Assembly (NCBI RefSeq): GCF_900218015.1
Contig: NZ_UFQQ01000024.1
Coordinates: 1-64,000, forward strand
Length of the DNA: 64,000 nucleotides
Source: Rhodopseudomonas pentothenatexigens
GTDB taxonomy: Bacteria > Pseudomonadota > Alphaproteobacteria > Rhizobiales > Xanthobacteraceae
Reading direction: 5' to 3'
Part shown: positions 16,343 through 25,231 of the stretch, piece by piece
Position numbering within the stretch: the stretch's first letter is position 1
Layout of the letters: each line of letters opens with the position of its first letter
The notes under the pieces: model-generated
Databases searched by the model: none
What the model was told of the DNA's origin: nothing
Seen by the model: only the letters and a program-made list of their open reading frames with translations
Program-made: the position numbers and the translations under genes

Positions 16343-18655
16343 TCAGGTCCGAATCCGCACCGGCACCGACTTGGCCGCGGGCGTCTTCGACGGACCGTCA
16401 TGGTGCCAGACGGGAATCAGCGGATTCATCTCCGGGTAATAGGCGCCGAGGCAACCATCGGGCAGCCGGAACGGTGTCACCCGCAGCGGCCCGGCCTCGC
16501 GATGCACGCCGTCGCCGGCGTCGCCTTCGAGCCAGACTTCCTGCCCTTCGCTCAGTCCAGCCTTCGCCATCTCGTCCGGATTGATCAGCAGCACGTCGCG
16601 TCGACCTTCGATGCCGCGCAGCCGGTCGCTCATCCCGTAGATCGTGGTGTTGAACTGGTCGTTCGACCGCATCGTGATCAACCGATAACGTCCCGGCGCA
16701 TCGTCGAAGCCGATCGAATTCAGCCGCTCGGGCGTGGTGAACTCCGCCTTGCCGCTTTCGGTGTTCCAGATCCGCTCGCGCGCTGCATTGCCCTTGTAGA
16801 AGCCGCCGGGCGTGAACATCCGCGCGTTGAAGTCGTGGAACATCTCCGGATAGCTCTCGGCGATCAGGTCACGCACCAAGCCGTAATCGCCGACCCAGTC
16901 GTCCCATTTCAGCTTCGGGTTGTCGGGAAGCGTCGCCTTGGCGATGCCGGCAACGATCGCGAGCTCCGACTTCAGATGCTCGCTGGCCGGCTTGCGTAGC
17001 CCGATCGAGCCCTGAATGCAGCTGAAGGTGTCCTCCATCGTCACCGCCTGCGGGCCGCTGGCCTGGACATCCTGTTCGGTGCGACCCAAGCAGGGCAGCA
17101 GATAAGCGGACTTGCCGTTGACCAGATGGCTGCGGTTCAGCTTGGTGGCGATCTGCACGGTGAGCTGCATCCGCGGCCAGGCTTCTTCCATCGCGTCGCG
17201 CTCGGGAATTGCCCGGACGAAATTTCCGCCGAGACCGATAAACGCCCGGACCTTGCCCGCCAGAATGCCGTGGCAGGCCTCGACCGTATTCAGGCCCTTG
17301 TCGCGCGGAGGATCAAAGCCGAACTGCTCGGCCATCTTGTCCAGCGGCACCAGCTCGGGCTTTTCGGAGATGCCGACGGTGCGCTGCCCCTGCACGTTGG
17401 AATGGCCGCGCACCGGTGAGATGCCGGTGCCGTCGCGGCCGATATTGCCCTTCATCAGCAGCAGGTTGACGAACATCGCGATGTTGAGGAAGCCGTGGGC
17501 GTGCTGGGTAAGCCCCATGCCGTAGATGCCGATCACCCGGTCTGACTTCACATACACTTCGCCGGCCGCCTCGATCGCCGCGCGGCTGAGGCCGGACTCG
17601 CGCTCGATCTCCTCCCACGAGGTGGCGCGAACCTTGTCTTCGAACGCGTCAAAGCCATGGGTATGCGCCTCGATGAAATCGACATCGAGCACGCGGCGAC
17701 CTTCGCGCTTGGCCTCGTCGTCGCGCGCGAACACGTGCTTGCAAAGCCCGATCAGCACCGCGACGTCGCCACCGGCCTTGACCTGGTGATACTGGCTGCT
17801 GATGCGGGTCTCGCGTCCCGTCAGCATCTCGGTCGGATTCTGCGGATTGACGAAGCTTTCGAGGCCTTTCTCGCGCACCGGATTGAAGGTGATGATCTCG
17901 ACGCCGCGTTTGGCGGCCTCCTGCAGCGGATGCAGGAAGCGCGGGCTGTTCGATCCGGTGTTCTGGCCGAAGAAGAACATCGCGTCGCAGTTCGACAGGT
18001 CGTCGAACACCACCGTGCCGACGCCGACCCCGAGAAGCTTTTTCAGCGCCACCGAGGTGGTCTCGTGACACATGTTGGAGCTGTCGGGCAGATTGTTGTG
18101 ACCGTACAGCCGGGCGAACAGCGCATACAGATACGACGTCTCCAGGCTGGCCCGGCCGGAGGCGTAGAAGACCGCCGATTTCGGATCGAGCGAGCGCAGA
18201 TGCTCGCCGATCTCCTGAAACGCTTCGTCCCACGAGCACGGCACATAATGGTCGGTGTCGGCGTCGTATCGCATCGGGTGAGTGAGCCGGCCCTGCATCT
18301 CGAGATCGTAATCGGACCAGTCGCGCAGCTCGGTGACGCTGTGCTCGGCGAAGAACTCCGGCGTACAGCGCGCGCTGGTCAGCTCCCACAGCGTCGCCTT
18401 GGCGCCGTTCTCGCAGAACTCGAAGGTGTGATAGTCGGCGGGCTTCGCCCAGGAGCACGACACGCACATGAAGCCTTTCGGCTTGTTCTGGCGCATCAGG
18501 GTTTCGATCGCGGCCGGCGAGCTCCACTCCTTGCCGAAGACCCGGCTGATCCCTTGCAGCGATCCCCATCCACCCGCGGGACCGTCATACGCGACCGTGC
18601 CGTCGGCCTGATCGGAGATTTCGGCGTCGTGAAGTCGGGCTTGGTCTTGAGACAT
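16343..18655 (-). CDS. FdhF/YdeP-type molybdopterin oxidoreductase
   Basis: A 770-residue molybdopterin-guanine-dinucleotide enzyme of the FdhF/YdeP branch related to formate dehydrogenase alpha chains. Motifs seen: GFMCVSCSWAKP near residue 62-73, CENGAKATLWEL, SSNMCHETTSVALKKLLGVG in the cofactor-binding domain, FFGQNTGSNSPRF, and the C-terminal MoCo-binding RSNDQFNTTIYGMSDRLRGI. No Tat signal is visible, so it is probably cytoplasmic. E. coli YdeP contributes to acid resistance, but its substrate is unknown; I do not assign formate. There is no adjacent fdhD or accessory subunit in the window. Start at ATG 18655 (MSQDQARLHDAEI); ten more residues upstream are possible. Confidence 0.88.
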   Translation of the reverse strand: MSQDQARLHDAEISDQADGTVAYDGPAGGWGSLQGISRVFGKEWSSPAAIETLMRQNKPKGFMCVSCSWAKPADYHTFEFCENGAKATLWELTSARCTPEFFAEHSVTELRDWSDYDLEMQGRLTHPMRYDADTDHYVPCSWDEAFQEIGEHLRSLDPKSAVFYASGRASLETSYLYALFARLYGHNNLPDSSNMCHETTSVALKKLLGVGVGTVVFDDLSNCDAMFFFGQNTGSNSPRFLHPLQEAAKRGVEIITFNPVREKGLESFVNPQNPTEMLTGRETRISSQYHQVKAGGDVAVLIGLCKHVFARDDEAKREGRRVLDVDFIEAHTHGFDAFEDKVRATSWEEIERESGLSRAAIEAAGEVYVKSDRVIGIYGMGLTQHAHGFLNIAMFVNLLLMKGNIGRDGTGISPVRGHSNVQGQRTVGISEKPELVPLDKMAEQFGFDPPRDKGLNTVEACHGILAGKVRAFIGLGGNFVRAIPERDAMEEAWPRMQLTVQIATKLNRSHLVNGKSAYLLPCLGRTEQDVQASGPQAVTMEDTFSCIQGSIGLRKPASEHLKSELAIVAGIAKATLPDNPKLKWDDWVGDYGLVRDLIAESYPEMFHDFNARMFTPGGFYKGNAARERIWNTESGKAEFTTPERLNSIGFDDAPGRYRLITMRSNDQFNTTIYGMSDRLRGIEGRRDVLLINPDEMAKAGLSEGQEVWLEGDAGDGVHREAGPLRVTPFRLPDGCLGAYYPEMNPLIPVWHHDGPSKTPAAKSVPVRIRT

Positions 18656-18731
18656 GCGAACTCCTGGCAACGGGCCGCCAGCCAATGCGGCACGTCAACC
18701 AGAGGGGTCGCGAACGGTTCCTGCGCGGTGG

Positions 18732-19670
18732 TCAGATCGGCTCGATGATCACCTGCGCATAGAGTCGCTCGACCTCCGCCGGGCCGCACAATTGCGTGCC
18801 GTGCACCGTCAGGGTCGCGGACCCCGCCGCAAGACCGAGCCGGAACGCATCCGCGATGGAGCCGCCCTGTGCGACGTGGTGGGCGATTGCGCCGAGGAAG
18901 CTGTCGCCGGCGCCGACGGTCGATACCGGCGTCACCGGCAAGGCCGGCGAGCGCAGCGCCTGGTCCTTGGTGACCAGCAGCGCGCCGAGATGGCCGAGCG
19001 ACAGCGCCACGATCTCGACCTGGCCGGCCGCGATATGCGCGCGCGCGGCGTCGACCCATTCCTTCTCGCAGCCGAGCGGGCGGCCGGCGAGCTCCTGCAT
19101 CTCGCGCAGGTTCGGCTTGATCAGAGTGACGCCCTGCGCCAGCGCTGCGGTGAGCGGCTTGCCGGAGGTGTCGAGGAAGAACTTGGCGCCGAGCTGCTTG
19201 GCCACCGCGGCGGCCTGCGCGTAGAAATCGACCGGCACGCCCGGCGGCAGGCTGCCGCTGCCGATCACGATCTTCGGTGCCGGCGAGGTCGCCGCCAAGG
19301 CATCGAGCATGCCGCGCCATTCGTGCTCGGCGAGCGGCAGGCCGGGCAGCACGAAGCGGTATTGTTCGCCGGTGGCGTTCTCGGTGACCGAGAAATCCTC
19401 CCGCGTCTCGGCGACCGCTTCGACGATCCGGCTCGGCACGTTCTCGTCGTCGAGCAGCAGCTTGAGCAGCTTGCCGGTGAAGCCGCCGGCCGGGAAGATC
19501 GCCTCGACGTCACCACCGAACCGCTTCACCACCCGCGCCACGTTGATCCCACCGCCGCCGGGATCACGCTTCTGCGCCGCGCAGCGCAGCTTGCGGCTCG
19601 GCACCAGACGCTCGACCGACGTCGACAGATCGATCGCAGGATTGGGCGTAAGGGTGACGATGTCGACCAT
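18732..19670 (-). CDS. pfkB: PfkB-family 6-phosphofructokinase / 1-phosphofructokinase
   Basis: A 312-residue ribokinase-fold sugar-phosphate kinase. The start ATG 19670 (MVDIVTLTPNPAIDLSTSV) matches the family's typical N-terminus. Signature 1, RDPGGGGINVARVVKRFGG, is near residue 32-50, and signature 2 with the catalytic aspartate, STVGAGDSFLGAI, near 250-262. The TLTPNPAIDLS start and length favour the Pfk-2/LacC/FruK subgroup phosphorylating fructose-6-P or a close analogue. It is divergent from the GH4 glycosidase (224 bases between starts), which suggests a shared role in sugar use. Which hexose-phosphate is the true substrate cannot be told from sequence alone. Confidence 0.88.
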   Translation of the reverse strand: MVDIVTLTPNPAIDLSTSVERLVPSRKLRCAAQKRDPGGGGINVARVVKRFGGDVEAIFPAGGFTGKLLKLLLDDENVPSRIVEAVAETREDFSVTENATGEQYRFVLPGLPLAEHEWRGMLDALAATSPAPKIVIGSGSLPPGVPVDFYAQAAAVAKQLGAKFFLDTSGKPLTAALAQGVTLIKPNLREMQELAGRPLGCEKEWVDAARAHIAAGQVEIVALSLGHLGALLVTKDQALRSPALPVTPVSTVGAGDSFLGAIAHHVAQGGSIADAFRLGLAAGSATLTVHGTQLCGPAEVERLYAQVIIEPI

Positions 19671-19894
19671 CGCGGGGCGCACTCCGGTTCGATGCTTTTG
19701 ATGAAATTCCGACAGGCGGGGGCGGGAGGCAGTGTGGCGTGGCGATGTGCCGGTGCCGTTGATCGGCGTCAAGACCGCAGCCGCACGGTTGCGGTTCACT
19801 TCAGATCCGTTCGCAGCGGATAGCAGGCAAAAGCCCGTGCGCGGATCTGCCCGCTTCACGCGGCTAACCGGCCTGCCGGCGGAGTCGATCCGAG

Positions 19895-21175
19895 ATGCCC
19901 AACACCACCAAGATCGTGTTTCTCGGCGCTTCCAGTGCGTCGTTCGGTCTCAGCATGTTTCGTGACCTGTTCGCGTCGCCGGTGCTGGCCGGCTCGACGC
20001 TGACGCTGGTCGGACGCAATCCCGAAACGCTCGGCCGGATGACCGAGCTGGCGAAGCTGTTGAATGCGCGATCCGGCGCCGGACTGGTGATCGAACACAC
20101 CACCGACCGCCGCGCCGCGCTGGACGGCGCCGGCTTCGTCATCAACGCCACCGCGATCGATCGCAACCGGCTGTGGAAGCAGGACTTCGAGGTGCCGAAG
20201 AAGCACGGCATCCGTCACACCCTCGGCGAGAACGGCGGCCCGGGCGGATTGTTCTTCACGCTGCGCACGCTGCCTTTGGTGTTCGACTTCATCCGCGACA
20301 TCGAGGAGCTGTGCCCCAGCGCGCTGTTCCTCAACTACTCCAATCCGGAGAGCCGGATCATTCTGGCGCTCGGCCGCTACACCAAGGTGCGCCACATCGG
20401 CCTGTGTCACGGCATCTTCATGGGCCGCGACGCGGTCGCCTACATCATGCAGATGCCGCGCGACGACATCGAAGTGTGGGGCGCCGGGCTCAATCACTTC
20501 CAGTGCTTGACCGAGATCCGCCATCGCGACACCGGCGAGGACCTGTATCCGCGGTTTCGCGCCGCCGAGCAGAGCTTCGATCCGGACGCGTGGCGATTCA
20601 CGCGGCGGCTGTATCGCGCCTTCGGCTACTGGCTGACCTGCAGCGACGACCATCTCGGCGAGTATCTGCCGTATGGCTGGGAAGCCGGCGAGAAGGGCTA
20701 CGATTTCGACCAGGACGAACGCTGGCGCGGCGAATTTCTCACCCAGCTGAACGGCGTGCTGGCCGGCACCCTGCCGATCCCGCAATGGTGGACCGAGCCG
20801 TCCGGCGAGCGCGGCGCGGCGGTGATCGCCGCGATGCTGCACGACCAGAAGCGCTTCATCGAATCCGGCATCGTGCTCAATCGCGGCGTGATCCCCAACC
20901 TGCCCGCCGAGCTGGCGGTCGAGGTCCCGGTGACGGTGGATGCGGCCGGCGTGCATCCGGTCTCGCTCGGGCCGCTGCCCGACCCGATCGCCAAGCTGAT
21001 GCTGATGCAGGCCAGCGTGCAGCAGCTCGCCGTCGAAGCCGCAGTGCACGCCTCGAAAGAACTGGCGCTGCAGGCGCTGCTGATCGACCCGGTGGTCAAC
21101 TCGGCGGTCGCGGCGGAGAAAATCCTCGACGAACTGTGGGAGATCAACCGGCCGTATATCCGGAAGTGCGTGTAG
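19895..21175 (+). CDS. family 4 glycosyl hydrolase (alpha-galactosidase-like)
   Basis: A 426-residue GH4 enzyme, a family that uses NAD+ and Mn2+ in a redox-elimination mechanism instead of ordinary hydrolysis. The N-terminal NAD-binding turn is [22 protein letters not shown] and the metal-ligand motif GLCHGIF near residue 168-174 are in the expected order, followed by [12 protein letters not shown]4 covers alpha-galactosidases, alpha-glucosidases and 6-phospho-glycosidases; the CHG type points to the AglA/MelA-like side that acts on unphosphorylated sugars, but this is tentative. No PTS permease or ABC sugar transporter sits next to it. Divergent from pfkB. Confidence 0.85.
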   Translation: MPNTTKIVFLGASSASFGLSMFRDLFASPVLAGSTLTLVGRNPETLGRMTELAKLLNARSGAGLVIEHTTDRRAALDGAGFVINATAIDRNRLWKQDFEVPKKHGIRHTLGENGGPGGLFFTLRTLPLVFDFIRDIEELCPSALFLNYSNPESRIILALGRYTKVRHIGLCHGIFMGRDAVAYIMQMPRDDIEVWGAGLNHFQCLTEIRHRDTGEDLYPRFRAAEQSFDPDAWRFTRRLYRAFGYWLTCSDDHLGEYLPYGWEAGEKGYDFDQDERWRGEFLTQLNGVLAGTLPIPQWWTEPSGERGAAVIAAMLHDQKRFIESGIVLNRGVIPNLPAELAVEVPVTVDAAGVHPVSLGPLPDPIAKLMLMQASVQQLAVEAAVHASKELALQALLIDPVVNSAVAAEKILDELWEINRPYIRKCV

Positions 21176-21196
21176 GAGGATGCGGCCGCGCACTTC

Positions 21197-21226
21197 CGTC
21201 ATTGCGAGCGAAGCGAAGCCATCCAG
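21197..21226 (+). repeat. left half of family C repeat
   Basis: CGTCATTGCGAGCGAAGCGAAGCCATCCA matches the left arm of the family C palindromes at 24670-24754 and 57964-58046, but no right arm follows. A complete family A repeat begins three bases later, so the two repeat types are fused here. Confidence 0.7.
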
Positions 21227-21228
21227 CG

Positions 21229-21344
21229 GTCATTCCGGGGCGCTTGCGTCAGCAAGCGAACCCGGAATCTCGACGTGGCGGAAACCGCCTGGTGCGCAAC
21301 AATCTCGGGATTCCGGGTTCGCGCTGCGCGCGCCCCGGAATGAC
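21229..21344. repeat. family A palindromic repeat (complete)
   Basis: Starts GTCATTCCGGGGCGC and ends GCGCCCCGGAATGAC, with GAACCCGGAATC and GGATTCCGGGTTC as the inner inverted arms. This is the same family as 8491-8591. It lies between the GH4 gene and the convergent universal stress gene, in the usual intergenic place for such elements. Confidence 0.85.
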
Positions 21345-21451
21345 GGTGACTTGAATGGTCTCGTCGCGGAGCCTGTGCTCGGGCGGCGTGGAGCGCCGAT
21401 CCGACTGGTCCCTCGCAGTCACGCGGAGAGCAAGGACTCTTGTTTCAGCTC

Positions 21452-22276
21452 TCAATGCGACATCAGTACCGGCACGGTCATCGACGCCAGCATCTCGCGG
21501 GTGACGCCGCCGAGCACGAATTCGCGCAGACGGGAGTGGCCGTAGCCGCCCATCACCAAAAGGTCGGCGGAGGTGTCGGCGACATGCGACAGGATGGTGC
21601 CGGCGACGCCGATGTCCGGCGCCGTGATGGTCTTGATGTCGACCTTGACGTCGTAGCGCGCGAGGTGATTAGCCATCTCGATGCCGCGCAGCTCGTTGGG
21701 ATCACGAACCTTGTGGTCCCGCACGATCAGCAGCTCGACCTGGCCGGCGCGGCGCAGGAACGGCTTGGCGTCGTTGATGGCGCGGGTCGCGGCGCGGCTG
21801 CCGTCCCAGCAGCAGACGACGCGGTCGAGCTTGACCGGGGTCTTCTGGATGTAGGGCAGGATCAGCAGCGGCCGGCCCGAATCGAACAGCACCTGCTCGA
21901 TCAGGATGTCGTTGTCGCCGTTCTCGGCGTCGGACTGCATGATCACCGACAGATCGAACCGGCGCGCCATCTTGGGGAAGCGCCCGGAGGTGCCGTAGGC
22001 GGTCTCCAGCAGATGATGCTCGGCGGAGACACCTTCGCGCTTGCAGGCGGCTTCGAACTGCACGACCGCGGCGCGCGCCGCTTCCTCGCTGGCCGCCAGC
22101 ATCTTGCTGAGCACGTCGGACGGGAAGTCCGGCATCGTGAAGCTCGGCAGCGAATCGTAGGCGAAGCAGCAGCCGGCCACATGGGCGCCGAACATCTCGG
22201 CGATGCCGATTGCGACGTCGGTGACCTGCTGGCGCTCCTGGCTACGTTCGAGATTGACGATGAGATCCTTGATCAT
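21452..22276 (-). CDS. universal stress protein, tandem UspA domains
   Basis: A 274-residue cytoplasmic protein from ATG 22276 (MIKDLIVNLERSQERQQVTD). Two UspA-type halves are visible: residues ~1-145 and ~150-274. The second half ends in the ATP-binding pattern MGGYGHSRLREFVLGGVTRE (G-x2-G-x9-G-T), so ATP binding is expected there, whereas the first half lacks a clear copy. Such tandem Usp proteins accumulate on starvation, redox or membrane stress; the molecular role is undefined. It is flanked by repeats on one side and pcm on the other, both transcribed in the same direction with about 150 bases between, so it need not be co-transcribed. Confidence 0.9.
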   Translation of the reverse strand: MIKDLIVNLERSQERQQVTDVAIGIAEMFGAHVAGCCFAYDSLPSFTMPDFPSDVLSKMLAASEEAARAAVVQFEAACKREGVSAEHHLLETAYGTSGRFPKMARRFDLSVIMQSDAENGDNDILIEQVLFDSGRPLLILPYIQKTPVKLDRVVCCWDGSRAATRAINDAKPFLRRAGQVELLIVRDHKVRDPNELRGIEMANHLARYDVKVDIKTITAPDIGVAGTILSHVADTSADLLVMGGYGHSRLREFVLGGVTREMLASMTVPVLMSH

Positions 22277-22428
22277 GTCGCGCTCCCCGGCGGCGTCTTG
22301 TTGGATTTGAGTCGAATCGGTCGGAAAGGGGCCGTGGCGGGCGCCAGCGACCGAGCAGTTCAAACCTTAGCACCGCCTTTGTCCTAGACCGATGAAGATC
22401 GGGCAATGCTGATCTTCCGCAACATCGA

Positions 22429-23160
22429 TCATCGGTTTTCGCGGGTGGTGCGGCCGGCCGGCTCCGCCTGCTGCCAGCCTTCGGCGCCGAGCAGCGGCAC
22501 GAAGCGCACGTCGCCGAGACGATCGTGCTTGAAATCGGCGTCGCCGAGCCGCGTCAGCCGCAGCAGCTGCTGGGCGTGCTGATCGGCTCCGACCGGCATC
22601 ACCAGCCGGCCGCCGATCTTCAATTGTGCCTTCAGCGAGTCCGGCACCTGTGGTCCGGCGGCTGCGACCACGATGGCGTCGTAGGGAGCGTCCGGCGGCC
22701 AGCCGCGGCTGCCGTCGCCCTGATGCACCTCGACATTACGATAGCCGAGCCCCGCGAGCTTCGCGGCGGCGGCCTCCGCCAGCGCGGCGATGCGCTCGAC
22801 CGTGGCGACGTGGCCGGCGATCTCGCCCAGCACCGCGGCGGCGTAGCCGGAGCCCGCGCCGATCTCGAGCACGTTGTCGCCGCCCTGCAGCAGCAGCGCC
22901 TCGGCCATCAGCGCCACGATATAAGGCTGCGACATCGTCTGCTCGCCGGCGATCGGCACCGGCGCGTCTTCGTACGCCAGATCACGCATCGGTTCGGGCA
23001 GGAAGGCTTCGCGCGGCACCTTGCGCATCGCGGCGAGCACGCGGGGATCATGCACGCCGCGCGCTGCGATCTGGCGCTCGACCATCAACTCGCGCAGCAC
23101 CGCAAACGATCGGCCGTTCAGCGGCGGCGGGCTTTCCGAAGCCGGAGAGGTCATCGCCAT
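22429..23160 (-). CDS. pcm: protein-L-isoaspartate O-methyltransferase
   Basis: A 243-residue SAM-dependent methyltransferase that repairs isoaspartyl residues in aged proteins. The SAM-binding motif VLEIGAGSGYAAAVL is near residue 97-111, preceded by the PCMT hallmark GEQTMSQPYIVALM and followed by ATVERI and the GGRLVMPVG strand. The N-terminal RQIAARGVHDPRVLAAMRKVPRE helix is also typical. It is somewhat longer than the ~210-residue enterobacterial form, with extra residues at both ends. It has no surE or nlpD neighbour here, unlike in many gammaproteobacteria. Divergent from chaB across about 215 bases. Confidence 0.94.
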   Translation of the reverse strand: MAMTSPASESPPPLNGRSFAVLRELMVERQIAARGVHDPRVLAAMRKVPREAFLPEPMRDLAYEDAPVPIAGEQTMSQPYIVALMAEALLLQGGDNVLEIGAGSGYAAAVLGEIAGHVATVERIAALAEAAAAKLAGLGYRNVEVHQGDGSRGWPPDAPYDAIVVAAAGPQVPDSLKAQLKIGGRLVMPVGADQHAQQLLRLTRLGDADFKHDRLGDVRFVPLLGAEGWQQAEPAGRTTRENR

Positions 23161-23376
23161 CTCCCTCTGCTTGGTATTGGCCGGCCTCGTCGGCCAATCG
23201 TTTCAGTCTAGGAGCCGTAACGCGCCGGCCGATTGACCGGCGTCAATGCCAGAGCCGCGACGCGACCTTGCCGCAATCGGGTGCAAGCGTCGCAACAGTT
23301 TGCGACGTACAGCCCAGGAACGGGCGATTCCCCTCGCCGGTTCCTCGGCGAAGCGTCGCCACAAGGGAGGGCCCGG

Positions 23377-23598
23377 GTGCCTTATGCTTCCACCGACGAT
23401 CTTCCGCCGGGGCTGCAAGTGCGGCTGCCGCTGCACGCGCAGGAGATCTACGTCGCGGCCTTCAACAACGCTTTCGCCGAATACCAGGACCGCGGCCCGG
23501 ACGAGCAGGAAGCCACCGCGCATCGCGTCGCCTGGGCCGCGGTGAAGAAGCTGTACCGCAAGCAGGGCGAAAACTGGGTGGCACGCGATCGGAGCTGA
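23377..23598 (+). CDS. chaB: ChaB family protein
   Basis: A 73-residue protein started by GTG 23377, with a strong AGGGAGG ribosome site seven bases upstream. The start DLPPGLQVRLPLHAQEIYVAAFNNAFAEY and the end AHRVAWAAVKKLYRKQGENW are the ChaB fold as known from E. coli (76 residues). ChaB was named as a regulator of the ChaA cation antiporter, but no chaA is adjacent and the role outside E. coli is unproven. A longer in-frame ATG at 23233 would add 48 residues that do not look like protein. The gene sits 74 bases before an alcohol dehydrogenase on the same strand. Confidence 0.85.
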   Translation: MPYASTDDLPPGLQVRLPLHAQEIYVAAFNNAFAEYQDRGPDEQEATAHRVAWAAVKKLYRKQGENWVARDRS

Positions 23599-23672
23599 CC
23601 GGCTCGGCTTTGATCGACCGCGCCAGCGCCATATAATTGAACCTATCCGATCTCCGACCCGGGAGGCCCGTG

Positions 23673-24656
23673 ATGGATGCGATGGTGCTGACGGCGCCGG
23701 GCACGTCGCTGCAATGGCAGCAGCGCGACACCCCGCACCCGGGCGACGGCGAAGTGCTGGTGACGGTGAGCGCCTGCGGCGTGTGCCGCACCGATCTGCA
23801 CGTCGTCGATGGCGAACTGCCGAACATCCGCTACCCGATTATCCCCGGCCACGAAATCGTCGGCCGGATTGCAGCGCTCGGCGCCGGCGTCTCCACCCCT
23901 CGCATCGGCGACCGTGTCGGCATTCCCTGGCTCGGCCACACCTGCGGCATCTGCCGCTACTGCCGCAGCGGCATGGAAAACCTGTGCGACGCGCCGCTGT
24001 TCACCGGCTACACCCGCGACGGCGGCTTCGCGAGCCACGCCATCGCCGACGCGCGCTACGCGTTTCCGCTAGGCGAGAGCGGTGATGACGTCGCGATCGC
24101 GCCGCTGCTGTGCGCCGGACTGATCGGCTGGCGCTCGCTGGTGATCGCAGGCGAAGCGGAGCGGCTCGGCATCTACGGCTTCGGCGCCGCCGGGCACATC
24201 GTGGCGCAGGTGGCGCGCTGGCAGGGGCGAGAGGTGTACGCCTTCACCCGCGGCGGCGATGTCGCCGCGCAGGAGTTCGCCCGCAGTCTCGGCGCAGTGT
24301 GGGCCGGCGCGTCGGAAGAGCTGCCGCCCGAGCCGCTCGACGCCGCCATCATCTACGCGCCGGTCGGCGGCCTGGTGCCGGCGGCGCTGAAGGCGGTGCG
24401 CAAAGGCGGCCGCGTGGTCTGCGCCGGCATTCATATGAGCGACATCCCGAGCTTTCCGTACGATCTGCTGTGGGAGGAGCGCCAGCTCGTCTCGGTCGCC
24501 AATCTGACCCGGCAGGACGGTGTCGATTTTCTTGCCGTCGCAGCACGCGCCGGCATCAGGACCGAGACTCACGCCTTTCCGCTGCGTGAGGCCAACGCGG
24601 TTCTGACCAAGCTCCGCGCCGGCGAACTGCTCGGTGCGGCGGTGCTGGTGCCGTAG
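23673..24656 (+). CDS. zinc-dependent alcohol dehydrogenase
   Basis: A 327-residue medium-chain dehydrogenase from ATG 23673, with GGGAGG eight bases before. The catalytic zinc ligands are in ACGVCRTDLHVVDGEL and PGHEIVGRI. The structural zinc lobe CGICRYCRSGMENLC is complete (four cysteines). The cofactor fold shows LGIYGFGAAGHIVAQVA. The LGHTCGICRYCR pattern and overall length resemble the AdhA/YahK-like branch that reduces a range of aldehydes with NAD(P)H. The natural substrate is unknown. Same strand as chaB and thioredoxin 2, but a family C repeat lies just downstream, so cotranscription with trxC is doubtful. Confidence 0.9.
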   Translation: MDAMVLTAPGTSLQWQQRDTPHPGDGEVLVTVSACGVCRTDLHVVDGELPNIRYPIIPGHEIVGRIAALGAGVSTPRIGDRVGIPWLGHTCGICRYCRSGMENLCDAPLFTGYTRDGGFASHAIADARYAFPLGESGDDVAIAPLLCAGLIGWRSLVIAGEAERLGIYGFGAAGHIVAQVARWQGREVYAFTRGGDVAAQEFARSLGAVWAGASEELPPEPLDAAIIYAPVGGLVPAALKAVRKGGRVVCAGIHMSDIPSFPYDLLWEERQLVSVANLTRQDGVDFLAVAARAGIRTETHAFPLREANAVLTKLRAGELLGAAVLVP

Positions 24657-24669
24657 CGACGCCTCGCCC

Positions 24670-24754
24670 CGTCATTGCGAGCGCAGCGAAGCAATCCAGC
24701 AGCCGCGCACGCCGAGCCGGATTGCTTCGTCGGCTTCGCCTCCTCGCAATGACG
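24670..24754. repeat. family C palindromic repeat (complete)
   Basis: CGTCATTGCGAGCGCAGCG at the left end and CTTCGCCTCCTCGCAATGACG at the right end are inverted copies, with GCAATCC and GGATTGC as inner arms. It lies 39 bases before the trxC start, inside what should be the trxC promoter or leader. Another copy is at 57964-58046. Confidence 0.85.
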
Positions 24755-24793
24755 CAGACGACCACTACATCTGTCGGCGAGGAGGCTCCGATC

Positions 24794-25231
24794 ATGTCCG
24801 ACCATCTTGTGGTGTGTACGCATTGCGGCGGCGTCAACCGGCTGCCGGAGCAACGTCCGGCGCAGGACGGCAAATGCGGCAAGTGCGGAAGCAAGCTGTT
24901 CGAAGGCCATCCGGCCGATGTCGGCGGCGAGCTGTTCGACAAGCAGGTCGCGCGCAGCAGCGTGCCGGTGCTGGTCGACGTCTGGGCGCCGTGGTGCGGC
25001 CCGTGCCGGGCGATGGCGCCGGCCTACGAGCAGGCGGCGCGCGAGCTGGAGCCGGCGGTCCGGCTGATCAAGCTCAACTCCGACGCCAATCAGCAGATCG
25101 CCGCCCGGCTCGGCATCCAGGGCATCCCGACCATGATCCTGTTCGAGCGCGGCCGCGAGCGCGCCCGCACCTCCGGCGCGATGCCGGCGCAGCAGATCGT
25201 GCGCTGGGTGCGGCAGCATTTGCCGGCGTGA
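24794..25231 (+). CDS. trxC: thioredoxin 2 (zinc-binding thioredoxin)
   Basis: A 145-residue cytosolic disulfide reductase. The N-terminal zinc finger VCTHCGGVNRLPEQ...GKCGKCGSKLF (two CxxC pairs, residues ~9-36) distinguishes TrxC from TrxA. The thioredoxin domain follows, with VDVWAPWCGPCRAMAP at ~residues 61-76 and the cis-proline in GIQGIPTMILFERG. TrxC is usually part of the oxidative-stress response under OxyR in enterobacteria; no OxyR site was looked for in depth here. I take ATG 24794 (MSDHLVV), as upstream in-frame codons fall in the family C repeat. Confidence 0.95.
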   Translation: MSDHLVVCTHCGGVNRLPEQRPAQDGKCGKCGSKLFEGHPADVGGELFDKQVARSSVPVLVDVWAPWCGPCRAMAPAYEQAARELEPAVRLIKLNSDANQQIAARLGIQGIPTMILFERGRERARTSGAMPAQQIVRWVRQHLPA

